This document shows, piece by piece, positions 43,910-52,636 of a DNA stretch of 64,000 bases. Made by a program: the position numbers and the translations under genes. The stretch is from Flavobacterium sp. ZT3R18 (GTDB lineage Bacteria > Bacteroidota > Bacteroidia > Flavobacteriales > Flavobacteriaceae): positions 511,103 through 575,102 of the forward strand of contig NZ_VJZS01000001.1 in the NCBI RefSeq assembly GCF_007097385.1. Direction: 5' to 3'. A model generated the notes under the pieces. It was not told the origin of the DNA and made no database searches. It saw nothing but the letters and a program-made list of their open reading frames with translations. Numbering within the stretch: the first letter of the stretch is position 1; the number at the start of each line of letters is the position of its first letter.

Positions 43910-44344
43910 ATGCTGTCAAAATCACAAGCACGAGCATTTTTTCTGGGAGGAACATTGGTCACCTTTTTAATCTTTATAGGATTGACTATTTATTCATTCA
44001 TGCCCAGAAATGATCAAACCAACTACAAGGCCATTGATAAACAAGTAGTGAGAGGAAAAGAAATTTGGGAACACAACAACTGTATGGGGTGTCACACCAT
44101 TTTGGGAGAAGGAGGCTATTATGCTCCAGAATTGACCAAAGTTATCGATCGCAGAGGCGAAGGATATGTCAAGGCGGTCTTAATGTCGCCAGTACCATGG
44201 GCACCAAACGGGCGAAAAATGGTAGTTTATAATATGAACGAAAAAGATGCCGATGCCGTTGTGGCTTACTTCAAATGGATTGGAAAAATCGATTTGAATG
44301 GGTTTGACCGTATCGTTTCTCCATTAGCTAAAGAAAATAATTAA
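43910..44344 (+). CDS. norC: Nitric oxide reductase cytochrome c subunit NorC
   Basis: This 144-residue protein is membrane-anchored by one N-terminal helix (about 10-30), followed by a periplasmic cytochrome c domain with heme motif CMGCH near 61-65 (ENNCMGCHTILGEGGYYAPEL-like segment, written here in part). The probable axial Met is in KMVVYNM near 108-114. It passes electrons to NorB. I start at ATG 43910; a TTG at 43877 is in frame but less likely. norB follows after 11 bases. The call is firm. Confidence 0.93.
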   Translation: MLSKSQARAFFLGGTLVTFLIFIGLTIYSFMPRNDQTNYKAIDKQVVRGKEIWEHNNCMGCHTILGEGGYYAPELTKVIDRRGEGYVKAVLMSPVPWAPNGRKMVVYNMNEKDADAVVAYFKWIGKIDLNGFDRIVSPLAKENN

Positions 44345-44355
44345 ATTTTACAAAT

Positions 44356-45687
44356 ATGAAATATAAATCACAAAAAGTAGCCTATTGGTTTTTTGCACTG
44401 TGTATGCTTTTGTTCTCACTGCAAATTATCTATGGTTTTATCATGGGCTTTGATCGAATAGGAATACAAGGATTACACGAGATTGTGCCTTTTAATGTAG
44501 CTCGAGCGGTACATACCAATTTATTGGTGGTGTGGTTGTTAACGGGTTTTATGGGAGCGGCTTATTACATCATTCCCGAAGAAGCCCAACGCGAATTGAT
44601 TAGCGTAAAATGGGCTTATGTACAATTAATTTCGCTCGCAGTTGTTGGTGTGGTGGCCATTGTTGGTTTTCACTTTAACCACTGGGAAGGTAGAAAGTTT
44701 CTTGAAATTCCGAGAGAACTGGATTTTCTGGTAGTTATCAATGTATTGCTTTTCTTGGGTCTTATTTTAGGGACACTTTTCAAGGGAAAACGCCAAACCA
44801 CAACCGCATTGGTGCTGACTATGGGATTGCTTTTTGCAGCCTTATTGTATTTGCCTGGAATGATTTGGTTTGATAGTCAAGTGATGGATTCATTCTTCCG
44901 TTGGTGGGTAGTTCACTTGTGGGTTGAAGGAGTTTGGGAATTAATTATGGGAGGTATTCTTTCGTATTTATTAATCAAATTGACTGGGGTTGATAGAGAA
45001 GTGATCGAAAAATGGTTGTACGTAATTGTGGGATTGACTTTCCTTTCTGGAGTTTTAGGAACAGGACACCACTATTATTATATCGGAGTAAATAAAATTT
45101 GGTTAATCGTAGGTGGAATTTTCTCTGCATTGGAACCCTTGGCTTTCTTGGCAATGGCGTTGTTTGCGGTGAATATGTATCGCAAAGGCGAAAAAAGTCA
45201 TCCTAACAAAATTGCCTTATTCTGGACTATTGGTTCTTCTATCGTTTCTTTCGTTGGGGCTGGTTTGTTAGGTTTTGCACACACATTACCTCAAACCAAT
45301 CTATATACTCACGGAACATTGGTTACTGCCATGCACGGACATTATGCTTTTTGGGGTGCTTATGCTATGATTGTTTTAGCGATAATCAGTTACGCATTAC
45401 CCAATTTAACAGGCCGTAAGAGATACCAAAGCGCAACAGGAATGGCTGCTTTTTGGTTGTCTAATATCGGAATGTTAGGAATGACAGTTGCTTTTGGAGT
45501 AGCGGGTATTGTACAAGTTTATTTAGAGAGAAAAATGAAAATGGAATTTATGGTCGTTCAAAACGAAATCAGTATTCACTTTGTGGTATTGTTGATTTGT
45601 GCAACCATGTTCACTACCGGAATAGGTCTCTTTATTTATGATTTTGTTAAATACGGCAGACCTTCAGATGAAGCTTTAGAGGTATAA
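44356..45687 (+). CDS. norB: Nitric oxide reductase catalytic subunit NorB
   Basis: This 443-residue heme-copper oxidase-family protein with 12 helices reduces two NO to N2O at a heme b3/non-heme iron site. Family marks are ARAVHTNLLVVWLLTGFMGA near 49-68 (heme ligand His), the WWVVHLWVEGVWELIMGG block near 183-200 with metal-ligand His and the Glu typical of NorB, GTGHHYYYIG near 236 with the His pair, and MHGHYAFWGAYAM near 328-340. It pairs with NorC, so it is the cNOR type rather than the quinol-fused qNOR. The call is firm. Confidence 0.95.
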   Translation: MKYKSQKVAYWFFALCMLLFSLQIIYGFIMGFDRIGIQGLHEIVPFNVARAVHTNLLVVWLLTGFMGAAYYIIPEEAQRELISVKWAYVQLISLAVVGVVAIVGFHFNHWEGRKFLEIPRELDFLVVINVLLFLGLILGTLFKGKRQTTTALVLTMGLLFAALLYLPGMIWFDSQVMDSFFRWWVVHLWVEGVWELIMGGILSYLLIKLTGVDREVIEKWLYVIVGLTFLSGVLGTGHHYYYIGVNKIWLIVGGIFSALEPLAFLAMALFAVNMYRKGEKSHPNKIALFWTIGSSIVSFVGAGLLGFAHTLPQTNLYTHGTLVTAMHGHYAFWGAYAMIVLAIISYALPNLTGRKRYQSATGMAAFWLSNIGMLGMTVAFGVAGIVQVYLERKMKMEFMVVQNEISIHFVVLLICATMFTTGIGLFIYDFVKYGRPSDEALEV

Positions 45688-46156
45688 TTATTTAAGTGAT
45701 TAGTGAATAGCCTTTAGTAATTGGCTTATAAATTTAAGTTTTAATGCTAATGTGTTCTAAAGTTTTGAAAAACGAATGGCTTAGAGATTTGTTTCTGTTT
45801 TTTGGAATCCTAAAAGGCTAATCACTAAAGACTAATTACTAATAGCTAAAGAATATAAATAAATTACTAATTCACTTTTTTTTAATCAGAACGCTTTATT
45901 GATGGTTTTTTAGAACTGCATTTCCAGAAAAACAATTGATATCGCGTTCTGTTTTTTTTTTAACGCTTGTAGAATTAACAGATAGAAAATTTTTAAACCA
46001 TATAAGAAATATAAGTTCATTTAAGCTTTTTGAAGTATATAATTTAAGTTCAATTTTGGAGCCAATTCTATTGTTTTATAAAGTGTTTTCACACTACTTA
46101 TATGCCCTTGTATTTCTTATATGGTTAATTTTTAATTGGTTTTAAATAGCAAAACA
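45688..46156. other. Intergenic region after norB with repeat and candidate terminator
   Basis: No gene is supported; an open frame at 45936-46145 is hydrophobic and AT-driven and I do not call it. Bases 45690-45850 carry GTGATTAGTGAATAGCC and the inverse CTAATCACTAAAGACTAATT, like 18508-18660. CAGAACGC (45887-45894) pairs with GCGTTCTG (45944-45951), followed by a T-run, a possible terminator with a long loop. Confidence 0.5.
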
Positions 46157-46936
46157 ATGTCACAAAACACACCGTATTACCATACCGTTGGCAAAGAAGT
46201 AGAAGTCTTTGAGCATTCCTATAAAAACAAAATTCCTTTTTTGCTAAAAGGTCCTACAGGAACGGGGAAATCCCGTTTTGTCGAATACATGGCGCATCAA
46301 TTGGATAAAAAACTTATCACGATTAGCTGTCACGAAGAAACTTCTTCTACCGATTTAATTGGTCGATTCATCATCAAAGGAGCCGAAACCGTTTGGATTG
46401 ATGGTCCGTTGACCACTGCCGTAAAAGAAGGAGCGATTATTTATTTGGATGAGGTGGCCGAAGCCCGTCCCGATGTAATTGTGGCGATTCACTCCCTGAC
46501 CGACCACCGACGCGTACTTTTTATAGACAAACTGGGAGAAACGATTAAAGCTCATGATGATTTTATGCTAGTTGCTTCTTTCAATCCTGGCTATCAAAGA
46601 GGTTTCAAAGAACTGAAACCATCCACTCGTCAACGATTTATTGCGACTTCTTTTGATTATCCAGAGCCGAAAATTGAAGCGGAAATATTGGTTAAGGAAA
46701 CCAATATTGACAATGACACAGCCAAGAAACTAGTAGCCATTGGTAATAAAATTAGAAATTTAACCGAATTAGGATTAACCGAAACGGTTTCGACGCGACT
46801 TCTGGTAGATGCTGCCAAAATCATTCACAGCGGATTGCCAAAACGATTGTCTGTACATGTAGCAGTTGTGGAGCCTTTAACAGATGATCTACAAACCATA
46901 GAAGCATTGAAGGATTTATGTAATTTGATGATATAA
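46157..46936 (+). CDS. norQ: NorQ/CbbQ-type AAA+ ATPase
   Basis: This 259-residue MoxR-class AAA+ protein works with NorD to activate NorB, probably by inserting its non-heme iron. Walker A is GPTGTGKSRF (about 31-40), Walker B is IIYLDEVAEA (about 93-102), with sensor residues in LVASFNPGYQ near 136-145 and the arginine finger region KPSTRQRFIA. ATG 46157 is chosen over an upstream TTG at 46136. norD follows after an 81-base gap filled with tandem repeat. The call is firm by sequence and by neighbours. Confidence 0.92.
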   Translation: MSQNTPYYHTVGKEVEVFEHSYKNKIPFLLKGPTGTGKSRFVEYMAHQLDKKLITISCHEETSSTDLIGRFIIKGAETVWIDGPLTTAVKEGAIIYLDEVAEARPDVIVAIHSLTDHRRVLFIDKLGETIKAHDDFMLVASFNPGYQRGFKELKPSTRQRFIATSFDYPEPKIEAEILVKETNIDNDTAKKLVAIGNKIRNLTELGLTETVSTRLLVDAAKIIHSGLPKRLSVHVAVVEPLTDDLQTIEALKDLCNLMI

Positions 46937-47017
46937 TAAAAAGTTATCAGTGGTCAGTTTACAGTCGCAGTGTGAACGGAGACCGAGACTGAAAACTGAG
47001 ACTGAAAACTAAAAATT
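46937..47017. repeat. GAGACTGAAAACT tandem repeat
   Basis: CCGAGACTGAAAACTGAGAC and related units fill the norQ-norD gap. They resemble the array at 25202-25325. Confidence 0.4.
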
Positions 47018-48793
47018 ATGGGTTTCGAAATAGATGAATACTTAGTTGGGAAATTCTTTCAACAATTAAAAAAAAGCAAAAAAGTTTCTCCAGAAATTAC
47101 TGCCCGAACTGTTACGTTGAGCGAAATTAAATCGCGTTTGACGATTTTGGCGAGAGCCCTAACCGGTAATCCGATCGAGATATTTCCCGCTGAACGTGAA
47201 GGTGGGTATAAAAACAACAACTTTTTCCTCCCAATCTCGTTTGCCGAATTGCCTACGTTGGAAGAGAATCTTACTTTTTACCATTTTCGACTTTTATATT
47301 TATGCGTGCAACAACGTCTCAATCACAATTGGAAAGTAGAAGAAACTGAACCAACGTTAATCCTTTCACAACAAAAGGCATTGGAAACTTCCAAGGAAAT
47401 TCTGAGTGTATTATTTCAAGAATTTTCTATTGATGCACAGTTTCTTGTCGATACTAAAAATCATTTTATTCAAAAAGCAACCGCTAAAAAGGATCCTGAT
47501 TATTCTTGGATTTTTGGCAAATGGATGAAAAATGAAGTAGTAATCGATTGTGATGATACGTTGAAAAACTTCTCGGATAAGACTAAAAAACCGAATGAAA
47601 TTCAGCCTTTAACTACGCTTAAAGCAAAAGCTGTCGAAGAAGTTATCACCGTAGAGCTTGATAAAAAACAACAGGAGGATTATGTCATGCTGCATAATTT
47701 TGAAAAAGTAGAAACCGCCGAAGAATTCAATGGAAACTGGCGCGATTTTGATGGGTCAGATGAACTCGAAGACCATCAGGAAGCATTGGAAGAATTGAGC
47801 ATGAAATACACCGTTCGGGTTGATGATACATCACATTCGGTCTATCAAGCCGATTTTATGGAGAACACCACGATTTCTGAAAGTGCTACCGTGGATGAAA
47901 AAGGATTTCATCATACTTACGATGAATGGGATTTTAGCAAAAATAGTTACAAAGAAAGTTTTTGTAAAGTATATCCAAAATCACAACTCAAAACGGATAG
48001 CGATTATTACAAAAAAACAATAACAAAGAATGCATCCACGTTGATGGGCTTGCGCAAAATGTTGACCAATGTCAATAATAAAATGCAACAGCAAAAACGC
48101 CAAACCCAAGGCGACGAATTTGATATTGACGCCATAACCGATTTGTATGTAGATGTGCATTCCAGAAGAACGCCTTCGGATAAAATTTATATTTCGAATC
48201 GAAAAAAAGAAAAGGATTTATCGATTTTGATTCTATTGGATATCAGTCTTTCCAGTGATGGGTATGCCGCAGGAAACCGTGTGATTGATGTAGAGAAAGA
48301 GGTGTCAATTTTGTTTGGAGAGATTTTAAACGAGTTCAATATCGATTTTTCGATAGATAGTTTTTATTCCAAAACCAGAAATTATTCGACCTATCTAACG
48401 GTTAAGGATTTTGACGAAAGTTGGAATGTCGCCAAGCATAAAGTGGGAGCCGTAGAACCTAGCGGCTATACCCGAATTGGTGCGGCCTTGCGACATGCAG
48501 GTGTACGTCTCGACAAACGAAGCACCAAAAATAAATGGGTCATTTTAATCTCTGATGGAAAACCCAATGACTACGATAAATACGAAGGGAAGTATGGAAT
48601 CAATGATGTAAAACAGGCCCTTCGCGAACTCAATTCGAAAAACATCAATTCCTATGCATTGGCCATTGAGGCCGAAGCCAAATATTATTTGCCTCAAATG
48701 TTTGGGCAAAATCACTATCAAATTCTAACGACCCCTGTTGAGTTGTTACAATCTTTAGTGAAATTATACGAAAAGATTAAACACCAAAAATGA
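47018..48793 (+). CDS. norD: NorD-type VWA protein
   Basis: This 591-residue cytoplasmic protein is needed with NorQ for NO reductase maturation. A helical N-terminal region of about 390 residues is followed by a von Willebrand A domain: the MIDAS motif is LLDISLSSDG (D-x-S-x-S, about 407-416), with EPSGYTRIGAALRHAG near 484-499 and ILISDGKPNDYDKYEGKYG (about 508-526) as the later metal-binding segments. The length is close to known NorD proteins. The call is firm. Confidence 0.92.
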   Translation: MGFEIDEYLVGKFFQQLKKSKKVSPEITARTVTLSEIKSRLTILARALTGNPIEIFPAEREGGYKNNNFFLPISFAELPTLEENLTFYHFRLLYLCVQQRLNHNWKVEETEPTLILSQQKALETSKEILSVLFQEFSIDAQFLVDTKNHFIQKATAKKDPDYSWIFGKWMKNEVVIDCDDTLKNFSDKTKKPNEIQPLTTLKAKAVEEVITVELDKKQQEDYVMLHNFEKVETAEEFNGNWRDFDGSDELEDHQEALEELSMKYTVRVDDTSHSVYQADFMENTTISESATVDEKGFHHTYDEWDFSKNSYKESFCKVYPKSQLKTDSDYYKKTITKNASTLMGLRKMLTNVNNKMQQQKRQTQGDEFDIDAITDLYVDVHSRRTPSDKIYISNRKKEKDLSILILLDISLSSDGYAAGNRVIDVEKEVSILFGEILNEFNIDFSIDSFYSKTRNYSTYLTVKDFDESWNVAKHKVGAVEPSGYTRIGAALRHAGVRLDKRSTKNKWVILISDGKPNDYDKYEGKYGINDVKQALRELNSKNINSYALAIEAEAKYYLPQMFGQNHYQILTTPVELLQSLVKLYEKIKHQK

Positions 48794-48855
48794 AAATGAA
48801 ATAAGCCATTTTTTTAAATGAACCAGTAAGGGATTAAGTTTCATTAAGTCTTTTT

Positions 48856-48925
48856 TGTCATTTCGACGAAGGAGAAATCACATTGTTTACTCTCTTTATG
48901 TGATTTCTCCTTCGTCGAAATGACA
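48856..48925. repeat. Perfect 27-base inverted repeat
   Basis: Arms 48856-48882 (TGTCATTTCGACGAAGGAGA...) and 48899-48925 are exact reverse complements around a 16-base loop. It can form a very stable hairpin between norD and the DUF438 gene, and may act as terminator or processing site. The same arm type is common in flavobacterial genomes. Confidence 0.7.
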
Positions 48926-49011
48926 CAGCGAGAGTATTTTTTATATGGTTTAAAAAAATAGACATTTCAAAACTTATTTTCCTTAATCTTAATGGTTTAA
49001 AAACAATAACA

Positions 49012-49977
49012 ATGACAGAAACATCAAATACCACAGCACTACCAGAAGGACATCCTGTTTGGAATTACTTTCAGGAAAAAGAGATTATCAATAGCCTTTT
49101 GGAAGAAATTAAAACGGTAAATCCGTTGGTAGATTTACCAAAATATACCAATATATTCCATCAGCTGCTTACAATAGAGAAGCGTTTTGCCCGCAAAGAA
49201 AATCAGCTTTTTCCATTTTTGGAAAAAAAAGGATGGGTAGGGCCTTCGCAAGGAATGTGGTCGTTTCATGATAATCTGAGAGAGCAATTTCGATTGATTC
49301 AGTACTATCTCAAAATGAATAACCCAGAAAAAATAAAAGTTAATACACCGTTTTTGACAGCTGGAATTTCTCGATTGATGGGGGTTGAAGAAGATGTTCT
49401 ATTTCCAAATGCATTAGAGATACTAACCGAAAATGATTGGATCGAAATGCGCAAAGGCGAAGAAGAAATAGGATGGATGTTATCGCAAACGCCACCGCCT
49501 TTCCCAAAAGTAGAATATGTACATCCCAGTGAAGATTTCACCATTAGAGAAATGCCATTCTCTTTAGAAAACACTTCACATTTTGACGAAGGCTACATGA
49601 CAGTAGAACAAGTGAATTTACTTTTCAAAACCATGCCGTTGGATTTGACGTATGTCGATGAAAATGATAAAGTGATTTTCTACAACAGGGGAGAAGAACG
49701 AGTTTTTCCTAGAAGTGCGGGAATCATTGGTCGTGAAGTAAAGTTTTGCCATCCTCCGAAAAGTGTGGGAACCGTACTTAAAATCTTGGATGAATTTAGA
49801 AAAGGAACTCAAAATGAATCTTCGTTTTGGATAAATTACAAAGAACGCCTGATTTACATTCGTTATTTTGCCGTAAGGGATGCCAATAAAAAGTACAAAG
49901 GTGTGATTGAAATGTCTCAGGATATTACAGACATCAAGAAAATTGAAGGCGAAAAAAGATTATTGGATTGGGAATAA
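49012..49977 (+). CDS. DUF438/hemerythrin-PAS domain protein
   Basis: This 321-residue cytoplasmic protein has an N-terminal helical hemerythrin-like/DUF438 part (about 1-170), with metal-ligand candidates in EGHPVW, IFHQLLTIEKRF, RKENQLFPFLEKKG, WSFHDNLREQF and EEDVLFPNALE. The C-terminal PAS-like domain (about 210-315) has DLTYVDENDKVIFYNRGEERVFPRS, CHPPKSV and EMSQDITDIKKIEG. Such proteins bind metal or heme and may sense NO or oxygen. Its place between norD and norE suggests an accessory or sensor role in denitrification. No output domain is attached. Confidence 0.8.
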   Translation: MTETSNTTALPEGHPVWNYFQEKEIINSLLEEIKTVNPLVDLPKYTNIFHQLLTIEKRFARKENQLFPFLEKKGWVGPSQGMWSFHDNLREQFRLIQYYLKMNNPEKIKVNTPFLTAGISRLMGVEEDVLFPNALEILTENDWIEMRKGEEEIGWMLSQTPPPFPKVEYVHPSEDFTIREMPFSLENTSHFDEGYMTVEQVNLLFKTMPLDLTYVDENDKVIFYNRGEERVFPRSAGIIGREVKFCHPPKSVGTVLKILDEFRKGTQNESSFWINYKERLIYIRYFAVRDANKKYKGVIEMSQDITDIKKIEGEKRLLDWE

Positions 49978-49996
49978 AAGACAATCTAAACGTCTG

Positions 49997-50059
49997 CAAC
50001 AGTTGAAACTGTTGGCTATGGTTTAGCTTGAACTATAGCCCACGGTTTCAACCGTGGGT
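49997..50059. repeat. Head-to-head pair of REP-like elements
   Basis: CAACAGTT-GA-AACTGTTG followed by GGCTAT (49997-50019) is the reverse-oriented element. GAACTATAGCC with CCCACGGTT-TC-AACCGTGGG (50030-50058) is the forward one. Both have the layout of the copy at 37764 with different but paired stem bases. Confidence 0.6.
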
Positions 50060-50082
50060 AACTTTTTAAATAGTAAACAATT

Positions 50083-50664
50083 ATGAATGTTCTAAAAATA
50101 AATTACAAAAACATCTATTATCCACCGGGAGGAATCCTAATGTGGATTATTATTTTTCTCGAACTCATTACTTTCGGGATGGCATTGGTCGCATTTGTGT
50201 ATTACGGAAGAGAAAATACAGCCGTTTTTCATCATTCGAGAATGCAATTGAATACCACTTTTGGAGCCATAAATACCGTTTTTTTGTTGACAAGCGGATT
50301 TTTTATGGCCAATGCGGTGCATCAATTTAAGGAAAATGAAATTCAGAAATCATCCATATTCTTTAAGTTGGCTATGTTGGGAGGTATTTTGTTTTTAGGA
50401 CTTAAAAGCATTGAATATTATCATAAAATTGAAAGCGGAATTTCATTGGATACCAATATGTTTTATACCTTTTATTGGTTATTAACTGGGTTTCACGTTA
50501 TCCATGTTATCATGGGATTGGTTATTCTAGGTTGGACGAATTACGGAATGAGAAAGAAAGATTCTGATACTGTTGTTGAAGATGTTGAAGCATGCGCTGC
50601 TTTTTGGCACATGTGCGATTTGATTTGGTTATTGTTATTCCCAGTTTTATATTTAATTTTTTAA
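50083..50664 (+). CDS. norE: NorE-type cytochrome c oxidase subunit III-like protein
   Basis: This 193-residue inner-membrane protein has five helices, with the COX3-like features PPGGILMWIIIFLELITFGM (about 15-34), a central helix pair and GFHVIHVIMGLVILGWTNYG (about 137-156), then FWHMCDLIWLLLFPVLYL at the end. Stand-alone subunit III proteins in nor clusters are called NorE; they support NO reductase activity but are not catalytic. The next gene starts 2 bases after the stop. The assignment comes from fold and context. Confidence 0.85.
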   Translation: MNVLKINYKNIYYPPGGILMWIIIFLELITFGMALVAFVYYGRENTAVFHHSRMQLNTTFGAINTVFLLTSGFFMANAVHQFKENEIQKSSIFFKLAMLGGILFLGLKSIEYYHKIESGISLDTNMFYTFYWLLTGFHVIHVIMGLVILGWTNYGMRKKDSDTVVEDVEACAAFWHMCDLIWLLLFPVLYLIF

Positions 50665-50666
50665 AA

Positions 50667-50909
50667 ATGAAAAAATCTCTGATTTTAATATATGCTTTTT
50701 TGCTGGTGATGACCATAACTACAGCTTTGATTGCTAATTCATCGTTAGTTTCAACTGTTATGGTAGCATTAATTTTGGTTTTGTCCTCCATAAAGTTTTT
50801 TATGGTCGCATTTCAATTTATGGAATTAAAAAAGGCACATTCGTTCTGGAAAATAAGTTTAATAATGACTTTGGGATTACTTATAGTTGTGATTATTGGT
50901 CTAAAATAA
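50667..50909 (+). CDS. Small cytochrome oxidase subunit IV-like membrane protein (NorF-like)
   Basis: This 80-residue protein has three hydrophobic stretches: LILIYAFLLVMTITTALIA, VSTVMVALILVLSSIKFFMVAFQFM and ISLIMTLGLLIVVIIGL, the last two written in part of their length. The KFFMVAFQFMELKKAHSFWK segment is the COX4_pro/subunit IV signature. The ATG at 50667 begins 2 bases after the norE stop. It corresponds in position to NorF. It is probably an accessory subunit. Confidence 0.8.
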   Translation: MKKSLILIYAFLLVMTITTALIANSSLVSTVMVALILVLSSIKFFMVAFQFMELKKAHSFWKISLIMTLGLLIVVIIGLK

Positions 50910-50932
50910 GACTCATAAATAAAAGTTAAAAA

Positions 50933-50948
50933 CATGATTTTTATCATG
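50933..50948 (+). promoter_or_regulatory. Motif A (FNR/DNR-like) before nirK
   Basis: CATGAT-TTTT-ATCATG is a perfect 16-base palindrome with a four-base centre, about 88 bases before the nirK ATG. Its centre is 56 bases from that of motif B, against 58 at narK. Confidence 0.65.
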
Positions 50949-50984
50949 ATATTTTTAAAGTTCATCATTTAATTTTACATCATG

Positions 50985-51008
50985 ATAAAAGACAAGTTTG
51001 TCTCTTAT
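50985..51008 (+). promoter_or_regulatory. Motif B palindrome before nirK
   Basis: ATAAAAGAC (50985-50993), AAGTTT, GTCTCTTAT (51000-51008) is an almost perfect palindrome, preceded by TTTTACATCA as at narK. CAAGTTTG inside it resembles a -7 box, so binding would block transcription. Confidence 0.6.
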
Positions 51009-51035
51009 TTAAATTATCATTTAACCTAAATTAAT

Positions 51036-52511
51036 ATGAAACCAAAACAACAAAAAGGCAAACGAATCAAAATAGTTTTAGCAGCATGCTTAACTGTTTC
51101 GTTAGGATTATTAGCATTCAATCGCTATACTGCGGGTAGTGATGCTGATACAAACAGGTACATTAAAGTAGAGGGGCAACAGGAAGCTGAATTGACCGCA
51201 CCTCCTTTTGTACCAAAACCAGTGGGCAACAGAGAGGCAACAAAGCTTATTGTTCATATGGAAGTTAAAGAACAAGAAGGCGAAATGGCCGATGGTGTAA
51301 AATATACTTATTGGACATTTGGAGGTTCAGTTCCGGGAAGTTTTATCAGAACTCGTGTGGGTGATGAGGTAGAGTTTCACTTAGAAAACCACCCAGACAA
51401 CAAATTGTCTCATAATATCGATTTGCATGCTGTAACAGGACAAGGTGGAGGAGCTGCTTCTTCATTAGTTGCGCCAGGGCATGAAAAAGTATTCAATTTC
51501 AAATGTTTAAATCCAGGATTGTATGTGTACCATTGTGCTACTGCACCAGTTGGGATGCACATTGCCAATGGAATGTACGGTTTGATTTTAGTTGAACCAG
51601 AAGGAGGATTGCCTCCAGTGGATAAGGAATACTACGTGATGCAAGGAGATTTCTATACTCAAGGAAAATATGGAGATCAAGGATTACAAGCTTTTGATAT
51701 GAATAAAGCGGTAAAAGAAGAACCAGATTATGTGGTTTTTAATGGTAAAACAGGATCGTTAGTAGGGGATAAGGCTCTTACTGCCAAAGTAGGTGAAACT
51801 GTTCGTATCTTTATGGGTAATGGAGGTCCTAATTTGGTTTCTTCTTTCCACGTGATAGGCGAAATTTTTGATAAAGTATATATAGAAGGAGGAGAAGCTA
51901 TCAATAAAAATGTTCAAACCACTTTAGTTCCTGCCGGAGGAGCCGCTATTGTTGAATTTAAGTGTGAAGTACCTGCTACATTGGTCTTGGTAGACCACTC
52001 TATCTTTAGAGCATTTAATAAAGGAGCATTAGGTATGCTTAAAGTGGAAGGGCCTGCTGACAAAACGATATATTCTGGAACAACTGAAGAAGGAATTTAT
52101 TTACCAGAAGGAGGAACCATTCAAACCATGCCAAAAGCAAAAGAAGCGGCAAAAGCAAAAGTTGCTTTAACAGTGCCTCAACAAATTGCTGCAGGTAAAG
52201 CCATTTATGGAACAACATGTTTTGCATGTCACCAATCAGAAGGGCAAGGAATACCAGGTGCTTTCCCTCCTTTGGCTAAATCAGATTTCTTGAATGCGAA
52301 TCCAAAACGTGCTATTGATGTAGTGTTAAAAGGGTTAAGTGGAGAAATCACTGTCAATGGCAAGAAAATTAATAGTGTAATGCCAAGCCAAAACTTGACT
52401 GCTGATGAAATTTCTAATGTTCTAACGTATGTATACAGCAGTTGGGGCAATAACAAAACAGTAATAACTCCAGCGATGGTAAAAACTCAAAAAAGCAAAA
52501 CAGAACATTAA
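51036..52511 (+). CDS. nirK: Copper nitrite reductase NirK fused to cytochrome c
   Basis: This 491-residue protein reduces nitrite to NO in the periplasm. A hydrophobic N-terminal segment (11-28) exports or anchors it. Two cupredoxin domains follow. Type 1 copper ligands are His126, Cys167, His175 and Met180; type 2 ligands are His131, His166 and His321; catalytic Asp129 and His272 are present. A C-terminal cytochrome c domain (about 380-491) has heme motif CFACH (395-399) and probable axial Met449. The fusion lets the enzyme take electrons directly. It lies behind motifs A and B. The call is firm. Confidence 0.96.
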   Translation: MKPKQQKGKRIKIVLAACLTVSLGLLAFNRYTAGSDADTNRYIKVEGQQEAELTAPPFVPKPVGNREATKLIVHMEVKEQEGEMADGVKYTYWTFGGSVPGSFIRTRVGDEVEFHLENHPDNKLSHNIDLHAVTGQGGGAASSLVAPGHEKVFNFKCLNPGLYVYHCATAPVGMHIANGMYGLILVEPEGGLPPVDKEYYVMQGDFYTQGKYGDQGLQAFDMNKAVKEEPDYVVFNGKTGSLVGDKALTAKVGETVRIFMGNGGPNLVSSFHVIGEIFDKVYIEGGEAINKNVQTTLVPAGGAAIVEFKCEVPATLVLVDHSIFRAFNKGALGMLKVEGPADKTIYSGTTEEGIYLPEGGTIQTMPKAKEAAKAKVALTVPQQIAAGKAIYGTTCFACHQSEGQGIPGAFPPLAKSDFLNANPKRAIDVVLKGLSGEITVNGKKINSVMPSQNLTADEISNVLTYVYSSWGNNKTVITPAMVKTQKSKTEH

Positions 52512-52522
52512 TAAATAAAAAA

Positions 52523-52612
52523 GTATGCCGTTTGGATATAGCTCTTTTATTGAATATCTTTCCTACTCAAATAGATTTGTTCTTTAATATTAGAAATAAC
52601 CAAACGGTATAC
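52523..52612 (+). other. Long-loop inverted repeat between nirK and cytochrome c gene
   Basis: GTATGCCGTTTGG (52523-52535) pairs with CCAAACGGTATAC (52600-52612), 12 of 13 standard pairs plus one wobble. The 64-base loop lies wholly in the 125-base spacer. It may protect the nirK message or set relative expression. It is not a normal terminator. Confidence 0.5.
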
Positions 52613-52636
52613 ATTAAATCAATTAAAATTAAAATT

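Noticed and set aside
45936..46145. A 69-codon open frame between norB and norQ
   Set aside because: It is AT-driven hydrophobic sequence with no family resemblance, and it overlaps a candidate terminator.
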